Source: Candidatus Sulfotelmatobacter sp.
GTDB taxonomy: Bacteria; Acidobacteriota; Terriglobia; Terriglobales; Acidobacteriaceae
Assembly (NCBI GenBank): GCA_017883385.1
Contig: JADGNQ010000056.1
Coordinates: 1-34,137 of the forward strand
Direction: 5' to 3'
DNA: 34,137 bases
Position numbers and translations under genes: made by a program. How positions within the stretch are numbered: the first letter of the stretch is position 1; every line of letters starts with the position of its first letter. Of the stretch, positions 1-8,405 are shown piece after piece. The notes under the pieces are model-generated. The model was not told the DNA's origin. It did no database searches and saw nothing but the letters and a program-made list of their open reading frames with translations.

Positions 1-49
<49 letters not shown>

Positions 50-388
50 GCTCCGTTCGTTCACCAACTACCCCTGGCGAGCAATTCCAGCAGGATTGTT
101 TGACCGGAGGGTGACGGAGCCGATGCTGCTAAATCCGTCCATTCGTCCTGGCCTCATCGAGCCTTGCAGCAAACTCGCCACGGAGGAACACTAACGGACC
201 ATTGCGGTCTGGATATCAGCATCCCTACGTCGACATCAGTCTTGTAAGCTTACCACGGAAGGTCGATCGGTGCAGCGTCGCGTCCCGGTTCGCGGCACTA
301 TGCGAGTTCACTTTCCACCTTCGACAACGCGCCCCTGCTCCCGGAGTTCTTGAGCCCGCTGGCGCAAACCTGTCCCCCTTGACGACAA
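50..388. other. Intergenic region upstream of tRNA-Lys
   Basis: I see no convincing gene here. The reading frames on either strand have unlikely compositions and no plausible ribosome binding site. The segment should carry the promoter of the leftward tRNA, but I could not find a clear -35/-10 pair. Confidence 0.5.
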
Positions 389-416
389 GAAGGGCCGGTC
401 ACGGGACCGGCCCTTC
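389..416 (-). terminator. Hairpin terminator of the first TonB-dependent receptor
   Basis: A 12-bp perfect GC-rich stem (389-400 with 405-416) closes a 4-nt loop, about 30 nt after the receptor stop codon. In the gene's direction the stem is followed only by TTGTCGTC, so the U-tract is weak. On the plus strand it is followed by a short T run (agctttt), so it could work in both directions. Confidence 0.65.
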
Positions 417-444
417 AGCTTTTCCCCCAATGCAGACTTCGTCC

Positions 445-3400
445 CTAGAACTCCACCCGCAGCCCAAACTGCATCTGCCGAGGTGCGGCGGTGCTGGTGA
501 TTACGCCGAAAGAACTGGGAAGGGTAAAGTCCGCCACTCCTCCGAATCCATTCAGCGGCAAAGCGAAATTCGTATGGTTGAATGCGTTGAAAGCCTCGGC
601 ATGGAATTCCACATGGAACCTCTCGGTCACCTTGAAATTCTTGATGAGGGCGAGATCCGTGTTGGAGAAGTGCGGCCCATGGAGATTGTTGCGTGGGCCC
701 ATCTCTAATCCCAACGGACCAGAGAACGACCCAGCCGCCGCTGCGGGATCGGCAAAGAATTGGACGGCATTTCCGTTGTTGGGGTCCGAGTGGATGCCGC
801 TCCGAATCGCATGGGTGTCGCCGTTGAAGATGCCGGGAGCCACTGCCGCAAAGCCGATCGGGAATGCGCTGGACCCGGTCCGGAACGCTAGACCTGTGCG
901 CCAGCTCACGATCGCCGAGAGGCTCCAACCACCAATGACTTGGTTCATCCAACCGGAGGCATTGCTTCCAAACATTTTGCCTCGCCCAAATGGCAGTTCA
1001 TAGATCCCGGTCATGTTGATCGAGTGACGCACGTCGAAGTCAGAGTCCCCTTTGCAGACCCTTAGATTCGTAATATCGCAAACGAAATCAGTAAAAAACG
1101 AATTCGCCGATACCGACGCGTTGTCAATCGAATGCGAATAGGTGTAGTTCAGGTCGAACTGTAGGCCGTTGGAGTATTTCTTGTGTAGTGTGGCCAGCAG
1201 GCTGTTGTAGCTGGAGAACGACTTGTTGGTCACGTATACGTTGGTATCGAACTGCGGGCTGAGCCCAATCCCTGGTGCAAAGCCGACGCCAAACAGGGAG
1301 TTGATGATGTTCATGCCTTCCGTCGTGTCCGACAGATCGCCGCGCAGCACCAGCCCGGAAAATGGGCCGTTGGCCAGGTAGTCGGTTGCTCCCGGAAAAG
1401 CCACATTCTCGAAGAACGGAACCGGATTCACCGTATAGCCGTTCTGCGGATCGGGAGTCTGGTTTCGCATTTGCAGAGAGAGGTTAGCGAAATCTTTGGA
1501 CAGCAGATCTCCGGAAACTGGATCCCTGAAATCCACCATCTGGCCGCCGTCGGCTTGGATCAGCAGACGCCGTCCCAGACGACCGAAGTAACTCACGTCG
1601 AGCTGGAACTTTCCTGGTAGTTCCCGTTGGATCCCCAATGTGAAAACGAAGTTGTAGGGAGTCTTCAGATGCGGATCGACGGCGTAGTTAAAGGTGCTCA
1701 CGGCCTCGCCATACGCCTGACCAGAGACGGGGTCGACAAAGGGCGTAAAGGGGTTCGTAGGCTGTTGCGGAGTGGCGAGATTCGATGGCAGGGCGGCAAC
1801 GCTAGTGAATTTTGGATCGTTCGCCAAGTCGGTCGCCGGGTCGCCCGTCCCAAAATTCGTTGTGGTCTGGCTCGAGAACAGGTAGCTATTTCGGTTCTGC
1901 TCGAAGTTGACCGCCTCGGTGCCGGGATGATCGAAGACGATCCCAGCGCCAGTACGAATCACCGTTTTGCCATCTCCTAGCAACCGGCCAAGGAATCCCT
2001 TGCTGGCTGAGGGGTTGTAGGCAAGGCTGAAGCGCGGCGCAAAGTCTTTCCAGTCGTTCTGGTAGAATGCCGGACCGTGGTTGGCCTTGCCCCCTTTGCT
2101 GTACGTGACAAAGGGAATTGTGTTGTTTCCGGATATTCCTTGCGCCGCCGCAGCCACGCGGCTCTTGAAGAATGTGTCCAAATCCATGTTCGGAATGGCC
2201 TCATACCCCTGCGTTTCATAGGGCACAGAATAGAACTGCCAGCGCAGTCCATACGTCATGGTCAAGTCCTTGCGCAGTTTCCAGCTGTCTTGGGCGTACA
2301 GTTCGGTTTCGTAGTAGCGCCACTTGCGAATGTTGCCGGTATCCTGGGGAGTGGCCTGCTGGCTTAGGTTATAGTTCAGGTTTTGCTGCACCGATGCAAC
2401 CCTGCCCACCAGAAATGCCAGCGACGTGTCCCATTCGGTGGTGGCCACCGCAAAAGGATCTCGCTGAATGTCGCCGGGCCGCACGCTGGAGTCCAGCCCG
2501 AAAAGATTGCCTCCCAGTCCCATGGTGATGGCGTTCAGATCCAGGGTTTCGTTCGAGAGTGCACTAATGGGCTTGAACGTGCCGCCAACCTGAACGTTGT
2601 GGGTGCCGCGCTGGTACGAGAAGTCGTCGCGGAACACCGGAATCGTGATGTCTCTCCGCTGTGTGCTTTGCGACTGGTATGGAGAATCGAGGATTGGCTG
2701 ATTCGAGCCGTTGTTCGCGAAGATGCTGAAGTCGTTGGCTCCCGCGGGATTGAAGTGAACCGGGAAATTCAGCCGCGACCGTGATTCGCCAAAGATAAAC
2801 TGGTTAACTTTGTTCGCACCTATTGTCCACGTATCTCCGACCGAGAAGTTGTAGCTGGTGTCGATGATGAAGTGCGTGACCGGATCGCCGGGAAACTGCA
2901 TCGTCGCGCCGTTTACGTTGTCGCCCAGTTTTTCTCCGATGATGGCATACTTGGCAAACAACCGGTGGTTGTTCTTGATGTTTAAATCTAACTTCCCAAT
3001 CAGGTTGCTCTCGGAACGATTCTCCGGAGCGTTGAATCGGAGCCCACCAGTATTGATGCCGTCGCCGGCATTCAAATCGTTGGCGACAGGATAGCGTCCA
3101 TTGACGAAGGTAGTGAGCGGGGCATCGGCTGAGAGTCCGAACATGCCCTGCAGGTCTGCCGCCGTGAGTTGCGTGATGCATTGCGGCTGCGTATTGATGC
3201 GGCTGTTTTCGTTGCATCCAGCATTGCTGCTGTTGATATAGGCGATGCCGCCGTTGCGCAGATTGCCGATCGGCTCGACTGAGCTATCGAGCGGCACAGT
3301 GCGCTCGACGGAGTCGGTTTGCGTGTCTCTCCGGCCGTTGTAGTCGATGAAGAAGAATGCTTTGTCCTTCTTGAGGGGCCCTCCCAAGGTTACGCCAAAC

Positions 3401-4287
3401 TGGTTACGGTGCAGATCGGTCCGTGGAACACCAGCGCGGATGTTGAAGAAGCTATTCGCTGAGGTTGCCGTGTTCCACACGTAGTCGGAGAGCGATCCGT
3501 GCCATTGGTTGGTTCCGCTCTTGGTCACGAGCGTAATTTGGGCTCCGCTGCCTCGGCCTTCGGCGGCCAGAGGATTAGCAGTCTCGCCGCGGAACTCCTG
3601 AATGGAATCCACGGGCGAATTGGCCGTGGCCGTAAAGGCCTGGCCAGTACCAAAGTCGTTCACGTCGATACCATCCAGGGTCATGTTGCCTTGATCTTGG
3701 CGTGATCCTGTAACGGCTCCGCTCCGGCTGTTATTGGGATCATCAACGCCGGCTGCGGCCACGACGACGCCCGGCTGGTATTGCAGTAGTGCAGCAACCG
3801 AATCACGGAACAGCACCGGCAAATCATGGACCTCCCGCATGTCAAAGTTGTTGCCGATGCTCGTGTCCGTCGTGTTGAGGGTCACAGCGGAACCTACGCC
3901 ACTCACTTCTACCGTCTCCGTGGTCGCGCCAACCTTTAGTTGCGCGTTTTGCGTGTGAGTGGCGTTCACTGCCAGATATACGTCTGAAACCTTCACTGTC
4001 TCAAAGCCCTGCTTGCTGATCGTTATCTGGTATCCGGGACCCGGGTGCAACTGGCTGAACAAATACGCGCCCACAGCGTTTGTCTTGGCTTCGTAGGCAG
4101 TGTTCGTTTTGGTGTCCAGCAGCTTCACCCCTGCATCGGACACCACCGCGCCTGTTGTGTCGGTGACCACGCCCGTCAGCGAGGCCGCATCCTGCGCCAC
4201 CACAACACTTGACAGGCCGCATAACAGTGCCAGTGTCAGCACACTTCCCCAACCGCGAGTCCAGGCAGAACGGATGGCCGATTTCAT
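445..4287 (-). CDS. TonB-dependent receptor, Oar-like, with N-terminal carboxypeptidase-regulatory domain
   Basis: A 1280-aa outer-membrane protein. A signal peptide covers about residues 1-32 and ends near VVVAQDA. It is followed by an Ig-like carboxypeptidase-regulatory domain (about residues 33-125, from SLTGVVTDTTGAVV). Next comes a plug-like region with the TLDGIDVND and VTKSGTNQWHGS motifs typical of the acidobacterial Oar-like receptors, then a long beta-barrel ending in an aromatic residue (VEF), as expected for BAM insertion. Family members are thought to import large substrates such as glycans or peptides, but the ligand cannot be read from sequence. An in-frame upstream extension to 4392 exists; I chose the second of two adjacent ATG codons (4287) because AAGGAG lies 6 nt before it. 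The ATG at 4290 is the alternative and is only 3 nt from the SD. A hairpin follows the stop. Confidence 0.92.
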   Translation of the reverse strand: MKSAIRSAWTRGWGSVLTLALLCGLSSVVVAQDAASLTGVVTDTTGAVVSDAGVKLLDTKTNTAYEAKTNAVGAYLFSQLHPGPGYQITISKQGFETVKVSDVYLAVNATHTQNAQLKVGATTETVEVSGVGSAVTLNTTDTSIGNNFDMREVHDLPVLFRDSVAALLQYQPGVVVAAAGVDDPNNSRSGAVTGSRQDQGNMTLDGIDVNDFGTGQAFTATANSPVDSIQEFRGETANPLAAEGRGSGAQITLVTKSGTNQWHGSLSDYVWNTATSANSFFNIRAGVPRTDLHRNQFGVTLGGPLKKDKAFFFIDYNGRRDTQTDSVERTVPLDSSVEPIGNLRNGGIAYINSSNAGCNENSRINTQPQCITQLTAADLQGMFGLSADAPLTTFVNGRYPVANDLNAGDGINTGGLRFNAPENRSESNLIGKLDLNIKNNHRLFAKYAIIGEKLGDNVNGATMQFPGDPVTHFIIDTSYNFSVGDTWTIGANKVNQFIFGESRSRLNFPVHFNPAGANDFSIFANNGSNQPILDSPYQSQSTQRRDITIPVFRDDFSYQRGTHNVQVGGTFKPISALSNETLDLNAITMGLGGNLFGLDSSVRPGDIQRDPFAVATTEWDTSLAFLVGRVASVQQNLNYNLSQQATPQDTGNIRKWRYYETELYAQDSWKLRKDLTMTYGLRWQFYSVPYETQGYEAIPNMDLDTFFKSRVAAAAQGISGNNTIPFVTYSKGGKANHGPAFYQNDWKDFAPRFSLAYNPSASKGFLGRLLGDGKTVIRTGAGIVFDHPGTEAVNFEQNRNSYLFSSQTTTNFGTGDPATDLANDPKFTSVAALPSNLATPQQPTNPFTPFVDPVSGQAYGEAVSTFNYAVDPHLKTPYNFVFTLGIQRELPGKFQLDVSYFGRLGRRLLIQADGGQMVDFRDPVSGDLLSKDFANLSLQMRNQTPDPQNGYTVNPVPFFENVAFPGATDYLANGPFSGLVLRGDLSDTTEGMNIINSLFGVGFAPGIGLSPQFDTNVYVTNKSFSSYNSLLATLHKKYSNGLQFDLNYTYSHSIDNASVSANSFFTDFVCDITNLRVCKGDSDFDVRHSINMTGIYELPFGRGKMFGSNASGWMNQVIGGWSLSAIVSWRTGLAFRTGSSAFPIGFAAVAPGIFNGDTHAIRSGIHSDPNNGNAVQFFADPAAAAGSFSGPLGLEMGPRNNLHGPHFSNTDLALIKNFKVTERFHVEFHAEAFNAFNHTNFALPLNGFGGVADFTLPSSFGVITSTAAPRQMQFGLRVEF

Positions 4288-5028
4288 CATGATCTCCTTG
4301 CGAATACGAATCGCTTCGAGCGGAAAGCACACCTCAACCGCCTCCTGCCCAAAGCCGGGGACACCTGTCTGGCAAAGCAATCGCTGGTCCATAACAGATA
4401 GCTGTAAGCTTTCGCCAATCGGTGGCTACACATTTCGTTCGGTGTTGTTAGTTACGAAGAAGCTGCCATTTTCGGTATTGCCGCTTATGAGAATCGGAAT
4501 AACTCCCGGCAAAGGCGCGCTGACCGCAGGCGGGTCAAGAGAGGAGTAGCACGCTGTGGATTCGCAGACGAGGCTTTATCGCCATCCTGCGCATTCAGGC
4601 CTCGAACATAACTTCGTCTCCAAGACAGTGCATTGTTTCGGAAGACACTGCGAAGCGAAAAACGAAACACACGATCAATTCGATCCGTGTTTGTTAATGC
4701 ACTGGCGATCGACCGAGCGACGGGCCTCCGGAAAAGAACTGATGGACTGCGCAATAGAAATAAACGTCCGAGAGACGAGAACGAAATCGGCCAAAGGACG
4801 CGGCAGACACAAGTGTCTCGCGCAAACTCTGACGGTCCAGGAAGGAAAGAGATTCTCGAATTCGGGAGCGCAAACGTAGCGCGCGGCGCGCAAGACTCCC
4901 GCTCGGTTCTGCTGCCGGGGGAAAAAGAGAGAGTCGTCTGCTGGATCGACGAGACGAGCACAGACTAAGGCGCAGATTGCCTTAGGCTCTGGCGGCGCGG
5001 CGGGCACCGCGCCGTTTTCAAAACGAAG
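4288..5028. other. Long intergenic region; possible structured plus-strand transcript in its right half
   Basis: None of the overlapping open frames looks like protein: they are arginine-rich or low in hydrophobic pattern and lack an SD. The part next to 4287 must hold the receptor promoter, although no clear hexamers were found. The right half (about 4660-5018) contains several consecutive hairpins on the plus strand. They include an AGACAC/GTGTCT stem near 4808, a 5-bp GGGAG/CTCCC closing stem near 4863-4903, a TCGTCT/AGACGA stem near 4934, a CTAAGGC/GCCTTAG stem at 4965-4985, and a GC hairpin followed by TTTT at 4993-5018. This suggests, but does not prove, a noncoding RNA. Confidence 0.4.
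4993..5018 (+). terminator. Intrinsic terminator-like hairpin facing right
   Basis: A perfect 8-bp stem (4993-5000 with 5007-5014) of almost pure GC has a 6-nt loop and is followed by TTTT. The T run is only on the plus strand, although no plus-strand protein gene lies upstream. It could end a noncoding transcript from the 4.4-5.0 kb gap. It also sits just past the stop of the leftward gene at 5029 and could serve that gene weakly. Confidence 0.45.
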
Positions 5029-5376
5029 CTACGACCGCTGGCGAGCCTCCGCGGTCAAACCGCGCGAACCTTCGCTTGCTGCCGGACGCCGTGGTGGTAA
5101 CTGGTCAGCTGCGATCGGCGGCCGGTGCTCGACCGTGCCGATCACCGGCGCCTCATCCATGCCATCGGCGTAGGCCATGGATGCAAAGCGCTGTTCACCA
5201 CACATACGGTCGATCATGCGCTGCTGACGTCCGCTTAACACAGCGTGAGGAAGAATGGGAAAATTGCGAAACATCCACAGCAGATACACGCGCTGGAGGA
5301 ATGAAGGCATTACATAACGCGGACCAATCGGTGTCTGCACTTGCACCACACCGGCCGCGAGCTTGTCGATCAACAT
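5029..5376 (-). CDS. Small conserved-looking hypothetical protein (115 aa)
   Basis: I do not recognise a named domain. The N-terminal half has the composition of a real protein: VQVQTPIGPRYV, then an aromatic, hydrophobic stretch (YLLWMFRNF), then a basic helix LSGRQQRMIDRM. It resembles short acidobacterial hypothetical proteins I have seen that carry a GxRY...LYLLWIFRxF...LxxRQQxLID pattern. The C-terminal third (after about residue 75) is Pro/Arg/Ala-rich and probably disordered. I chose the start at 5376 because AGGTGG lies about 9 nt upstream; an in-frame ATG at 5430 is possible. It is downstream of, and co-directional with, the PilZ gene, 227 nt away. No signal peptide is evident, so the product is probably cytoplasmic or peripherally membrane-bound. 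Confidence 0.62.
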   Translation of the reverse strand: MLIDKLAAGVVQVQTPIGPRYVMPSFLQRVYLLWMFRNFPILPHAVLSGRQQRMIDRMCGEQRFASMAYADGMDEAPVIGTVEHRPPIAADQLPPRRPAASEGSRGLTAEARQRS

Positions 5377-5603
5377 ACTTTGGGCCCACCTGGAACCTGA
5401 AATTGGCCAGAGCAATTCTAGGGCCGCCATTATTGCACCACCAACGATGCAATGGGAAGCTTTTTTTCACAGACCTAGGGGCAGATCACCCAGAGAACGA
5501 ATCCGCGGGGGCCCTGACCGTGAACTTTTTGGGAATCTTGATCGGGAAAACTTCCTGAAATGGACCCACTGATCGCGCCACGATTGATCCAGACGAGGCG
5601 GCA

Positions 5604-5924
5604 CTAAGCCGTGGCTTCCGGCATGATTTCCATGCGCCGGATCTGGGCCGCCACGCCGAACTCTTTTCCCTCTTCCTCTACCCGGACGATGGTGGCCTGG
5701 CAACAAACCCAGCACTTCTGGCCCGAAGTGAGTTCGGGGGGAAGGATCAGAACCAGTTCAACCTCCGCGCCCTTTTCCATGCGGGACTTGGTATAGAGGT
5801 AGACGCCGTTGGCGCTGACGTCACGAGTCTGGGCAGTTTGATCGGCGCCCTGTGCGGTGCGCACACGCGTAGGAACGCGGGTGGCGATTCTTGTTCCGGC
5901 GCGGCGCTCGGTGTCAGCCTTCAT
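5604..5924 (-). CDS. PilZ-domain protein (putative c-di-GMP receptor)
   Basis: A 106-aa single-domain protein. It has both parts of the PilZ c-di-GMP signature: an arginine-rich N-terminal box (ERRAGTRIATRVPTRVR, about residues 6-22) and the D-x-S-x-x-G motif (DVSANG, about residues 36-41). The rest looks like beta strands of a PilZ barrel. It is cytoplasmic, with no membrane segment. The acidobacterial habit of stand-alone PilZ proteins fits, and the target pathway is unknown. The ATG at 5924 fits the usual short lead-in to the Arg box. A GTG at 5942 in the same frame is an alternative, and AGGTGG lies between the two, so the start is uncertain. The broken GGDEF gene at 21850-24142 is the only other c-di-GMP gene in the window. 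Confidence 0.87.
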   Translation of the reverse strand: MKADTERRAGTRIATRVPTRVRTAQGADQTAQTRDVSANGVYLYTKSRMEKGAEVELVLILPPELTSGQKCWVCCQATIVRVEEEGKEFGVAAQIRRMEIMPEATA

Positions 5925-6021
5925 GGCGGGCAAAGTGCCCACCTAATGTACACCAACGCGTCAAGTGGGACGAGGGATTCCCGCATCCATTCCCGCACGC
6001 AGCCGGGCTTCGCCCACGCTG

Positions 6022-6040
6022 GACAGCCGAGGCGGCTGTC
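6022..6040. repeat. Palindromic element in the TPR-PilZ intergenic region
   Basis: GACAGCCG (6022-6029) and CGGCTGTC (6033-6040) form an 8-bp stem with a 3-nt loop, 27 nt beyond the stop of the TPR gene. There is no U-tract in the gene direction. It may be a weak terminator or a dispersed palindromic unit. The word ACATGTT occurs three times between here and 6075. Confidence 0.5.
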
Positions 6041-6066
6041 GCCACATGTTCCCTGCTACATGTTCA

Positions 6067-7533
6067 TTACATGTTGGGGCGTTTGGCGCGCACTGCGGGG
6101 ACCACCAGCGCTTGCTCCATGGTGGGGACGTTGGTGCCGCGCAGCTTGGCTTCTACTTCGTGCAGCTTGTCGGTCTGAAGGGTCTGGTAGTAGGCCTGAA
6201 CCAGCAGTTCCAGGGTGAAGGGATTGTCCTGATCTTCTTCCAGCTGCGCGATGGCGTCTTCGTATTTCTTCTGGTCCATGAGCAGAGCGCCGGACGCGCC
6301 GTGGTACGAACTCTGAATCACGCGGTTGCGGCTGCCATTGGCCAGAGCTTCGAGCTCGTGCAGCGACTTGTCGGCCAGCGGCTGGTTGCCGGAACGAGCG
6401 GCGCGCACGGCGCGGTTGCGAAGGATGCGCGACATCTCTTCGTCGCGGTCCGAGGCTGAGATCGTCGGGCGATGGCTGAGCGACTCTTCGGCCAGCTTCA
6501 GATGTTTCTGAGCAGCATTGTCGTCGGTCTGATATTCGGCCATGTGACGGAGCGCCTGCGCTTCCTGCAGGTCCTGCTCCTTGGCGTGGGCGTTCTCGGC
6601 GATTTCCAGGTATTCCTTGTCGGCTTCGGCAAAGTTGCCGTCGCGCACAAAGGTCATCGCCTTCTGCATGCTGTAGGTCAGGCGATCAGCTTCGGTGTGG
6701 GCGAAGCGGATGGCCTTGTCGTATTCAATGCGGGCCTGGTCCTGGTTGCCCATGAGTGCGTAGGTGTCGCCGAGGCCGAGTTGCGAAGTCACAAAGTCAG
6801 GATCAATCTTGAGGGCAGCGCGATAGTGCTGGAGCGAGCCTTCGAAGTTTCCCGACATGCGGAGCAGTTCTCCGTAGGAATCCTGCGGGTTGGGCTCTTT
6901 GGGCAGCAGGACGACATAGCGATCCATGGCTGCGAATGCCTTGGCAAATTGCCGGTTACGGGCGTCGATGTAGGCCAGATCGTTCAGCGCCGCGGGAAAG
7001 TTCTTGTCGATCGACAGCGCCTTTTCCATGATTCGCTGCGCCTGCTCGTTGCCGTCTTCCAGCATCAGCCAGTTGCCAGCGAGATAGAGCACGTGCTTGT
7101 CGCGCGGATACATCTCGAGCAGGTCGTTCATGGCAGTGATGCCACCGAGGTAGTCGCCATCTTGCACCTTGGAAATCCAGGCGACCATCAACTGCTCGCC
7201 GGGAGTTAACTTGGGCGCGAGTTCCCTGGCCTTGGCGCGAGCCGTGCTGACTTCCTGGGGATTGCCACTGTTGAACGCGATCCACGCCCAAGCGACGGCG
7301 AGGTTGGGATCTTCTTTGACGGCCGCGCGCCACTCGTCATTGCAGCGCTCGAGATAAAGATTCTCGTAGTCCACCATGCCCTTTTCATAGAGCTCGCGAG
7401 CCTTGGCGGACGAGGTCGTGACCGGCAGCGTGGTGGAATCGCCCTTCTTGACGTGGTGCGCATAGAGCGGCGCGGCCAGACACAGACCAAGAGCTAAGAC
7501 GGCGCAAGTATTCATAGAGGCAATGCGGCGCAT
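6067..7533 (-). CDS. Secreted tetratricopeptide-repeat protein
   Basis: A 488-aa protein. Its N-terminal signal peptide (about residues 1-26, hydrophobic core VLALGLCLAAP, cleavage near LYA-HH) predicts periplasmic export. Several TPR-like helical pairs follow, for example AWAWIAFNSGNPQEV, AGNWLMLEDGNEQAQRIMEKAL (in two segments), GELLRMSGNFEGSLQHYRAA and GLGDTYALMGNQDQARIEYD. The C-terminal part is also helical, including KKYEDAIAQLEED. TPR arrays are protein-binding scaffolds; the partner is unknown. The ATG at 7533 has GGAG 6 nt upstream. The gene stands alone, with PilZ 142 nt downstream and a large repeat-rich gap upstream. Confidence 0.87.
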   Translation of the reverse strand: MRRIASMNTCAVLALGLCLAAPLYAHHVKKGDSTTLPVTTSSAKARELYEKGMVDYENLYLERCNDEWRAAVKEDPNLAVAWAWIAFNSGNPQEVSTARAKARELAPKLTPGEQLMVAWISKVQDGDYLGGITAMNDLLEMYPRDKHVLYLAGNWLMLEDGNEQAQRIMEKALSIDKNFPAALNDLAYIDARNRQFAKAFAAMDRYVVLLPKEPNPQDSYGELLRMSGNFEGSLQHYRAALKIDPDFVTSQLGLGDTYALMGNQDQARIEYDKAIRFAHTEADRLTYSMQKAMTFVRDGNFAEADKEYLEIAENAHAKEQDLQEAQALRHMAEYQTDDNAAQKHLKLAEESLSHRPTISASDRDEEMSRILRNRAVRAARSGNQPLADKSLHELEALANGSRNRVIQSSYHGASGALLMDQKKYEDAIAQLEEDQDNPFTLELLVQAYYQTLQTDKLHEVEAKLRGTNVPTMEQALVVPAVRAKRPNM

Positions 7534-8350
7534 CGGGATCTCCGGAACAGAGTTTTGTGGGGAGGAGACTACTAGCGCAGGGTAACATCGGCGTAATGAG
7601 GGGACGAGGTGACGAAAGACGTAGAGCGAACGCGATGAGGTGGCTGATTGTGGCGAAGACGATTTGGTGTTTTCCTGTGACGCGGTTTCCGTCTTTGGGC
7701 TGGATGTTACTGGTTGGTTAACCCCATCCCCCCTTCCCCCCTGTCTATTAGAATCATTGAGTTAGCGTGAAATTGAAAATTAATCTATGGGGTCAATAAG
7801 TTACGGGCAAAATCTTGTGGAATAAGGACTTAGGTGCGATTTGCGGCTGGGCCTCACTGTAGGGGTTGGGTTTTTGTGGGAGGCCGGCTGGATCGCCTTC
7901 CAAGCGATGGTTCAGCCGTGTGCATTGCCGTGTGCATCGAGGATGAGGTGCCGTTCCTTCGGGGTCAGTGTTCGTACCTTTCTTCCGCCCCTCTGGGCCT
8001 CAGGTGATTCTCCGCCTACTACCCATGGCTTACGCCATTGGCTGCATTCTGCCGCCGCTTCGCGGCTTGGAGCGGATCGCTCCCACTTTGTTAGAGGGCC
8101 CTCAAATGATGACACAGACTCCTGAGGGACTCGTTCGACTTTCCCACTGGCACCCCCCACAACGAGTCTGTGTGAGAACTTCAGGCGCCCCTCTGGGACG
8201 CGCTCTGGTTTTCCGCTTTCCCCCGGCGCTGGAAGCGCCGGGCTATTGTCAGACGCCCCTACGGGGCGAGTTCGTCTTGTTGCGAGTGGACAGGCGGTGG
8301 AAACGGCTGGCTATTTTCGGGACGCCTTCCGGCGCGGGGTGGCGCACGCG
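7534..8350. other. Large non-coding region between the TPR gene and the second receptor
   Basis: I see no gene: the frames here are short, read through palindromes and lack SD sites. The part next to 7533 must contain the TPR promoter. A pyrimidine tract (7728-7744) leads into a conspicuously AT-rich block at about 7745-7836, unlike its GC-rich surroundings. From about 7987 to 8334 there is a cluster of short palindromes and direct repeats, annotated separately. Confidence 0.6.
7987..8334. repeat. Cluster of short palindromes and direct repeats (REP-like)
   Basis: The hairpins are an imperfect CCATGGC/GCCATTGG (8023-8041), GCCGC/GCGGC (8054-8066), GGAGCG/CGCTCC (8069-8083), a 9-bp CCCGGCGCT/AGCGCCGGG (8222-8242), CGCCCC/GGGGCG (8254-8268) and CGCC/GGCG (8323-8334). 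The 11-mer GCCCCTCTGGG occurs at 7987 and 8187. A module GGCTATT, then about 7 nt, then ACGCC leading into a hairpin occurs twice (from 8242 and from 8309). GACTCGTT and AACGAGTC near 8129 and 8161 are inverted. The arrangement resembles bacterial REP/palindromic units, but I cannot measure copy number here. Confidence 0.6.
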
Positions 8351-8383
8351 AAAAAAGCCCCTGCCGCAAGCGGCAGGGGCTTT
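8351..8383 (-). terminator. Rho-independent terminator of the second receptor gene
   Basis: A 14-bp stem (8354-8367 with 8370-8383), very GC-rich in the centre, is followed in the gene direction by a run of T (six A on the plus strand, 8351-8356). It starts about 22 nt after the stop at 8406. It is a textbook intrinsic terminator. Confidence 0.9.
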
Positions 8384-8405
8384 GGAACTGAGACCCACGA
8401 GTTCG

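Noticed and set aside
4485-4961. 158-aa minus-strand frame in the 4.3-5.0 kb gap
   Set aside because: It is Ser/Arg-rich with no domain and no SD, and it overlaps several equally long frames on both strands. I treat the gap as non-coding.
6472-7209. 245-aa plus-strand frame opposite the TPR protein
   Set aside because: Its pseudo-hydrophobic composition arises from antisense TPR codons. The TPR gene has a signal peptide and a good SD.
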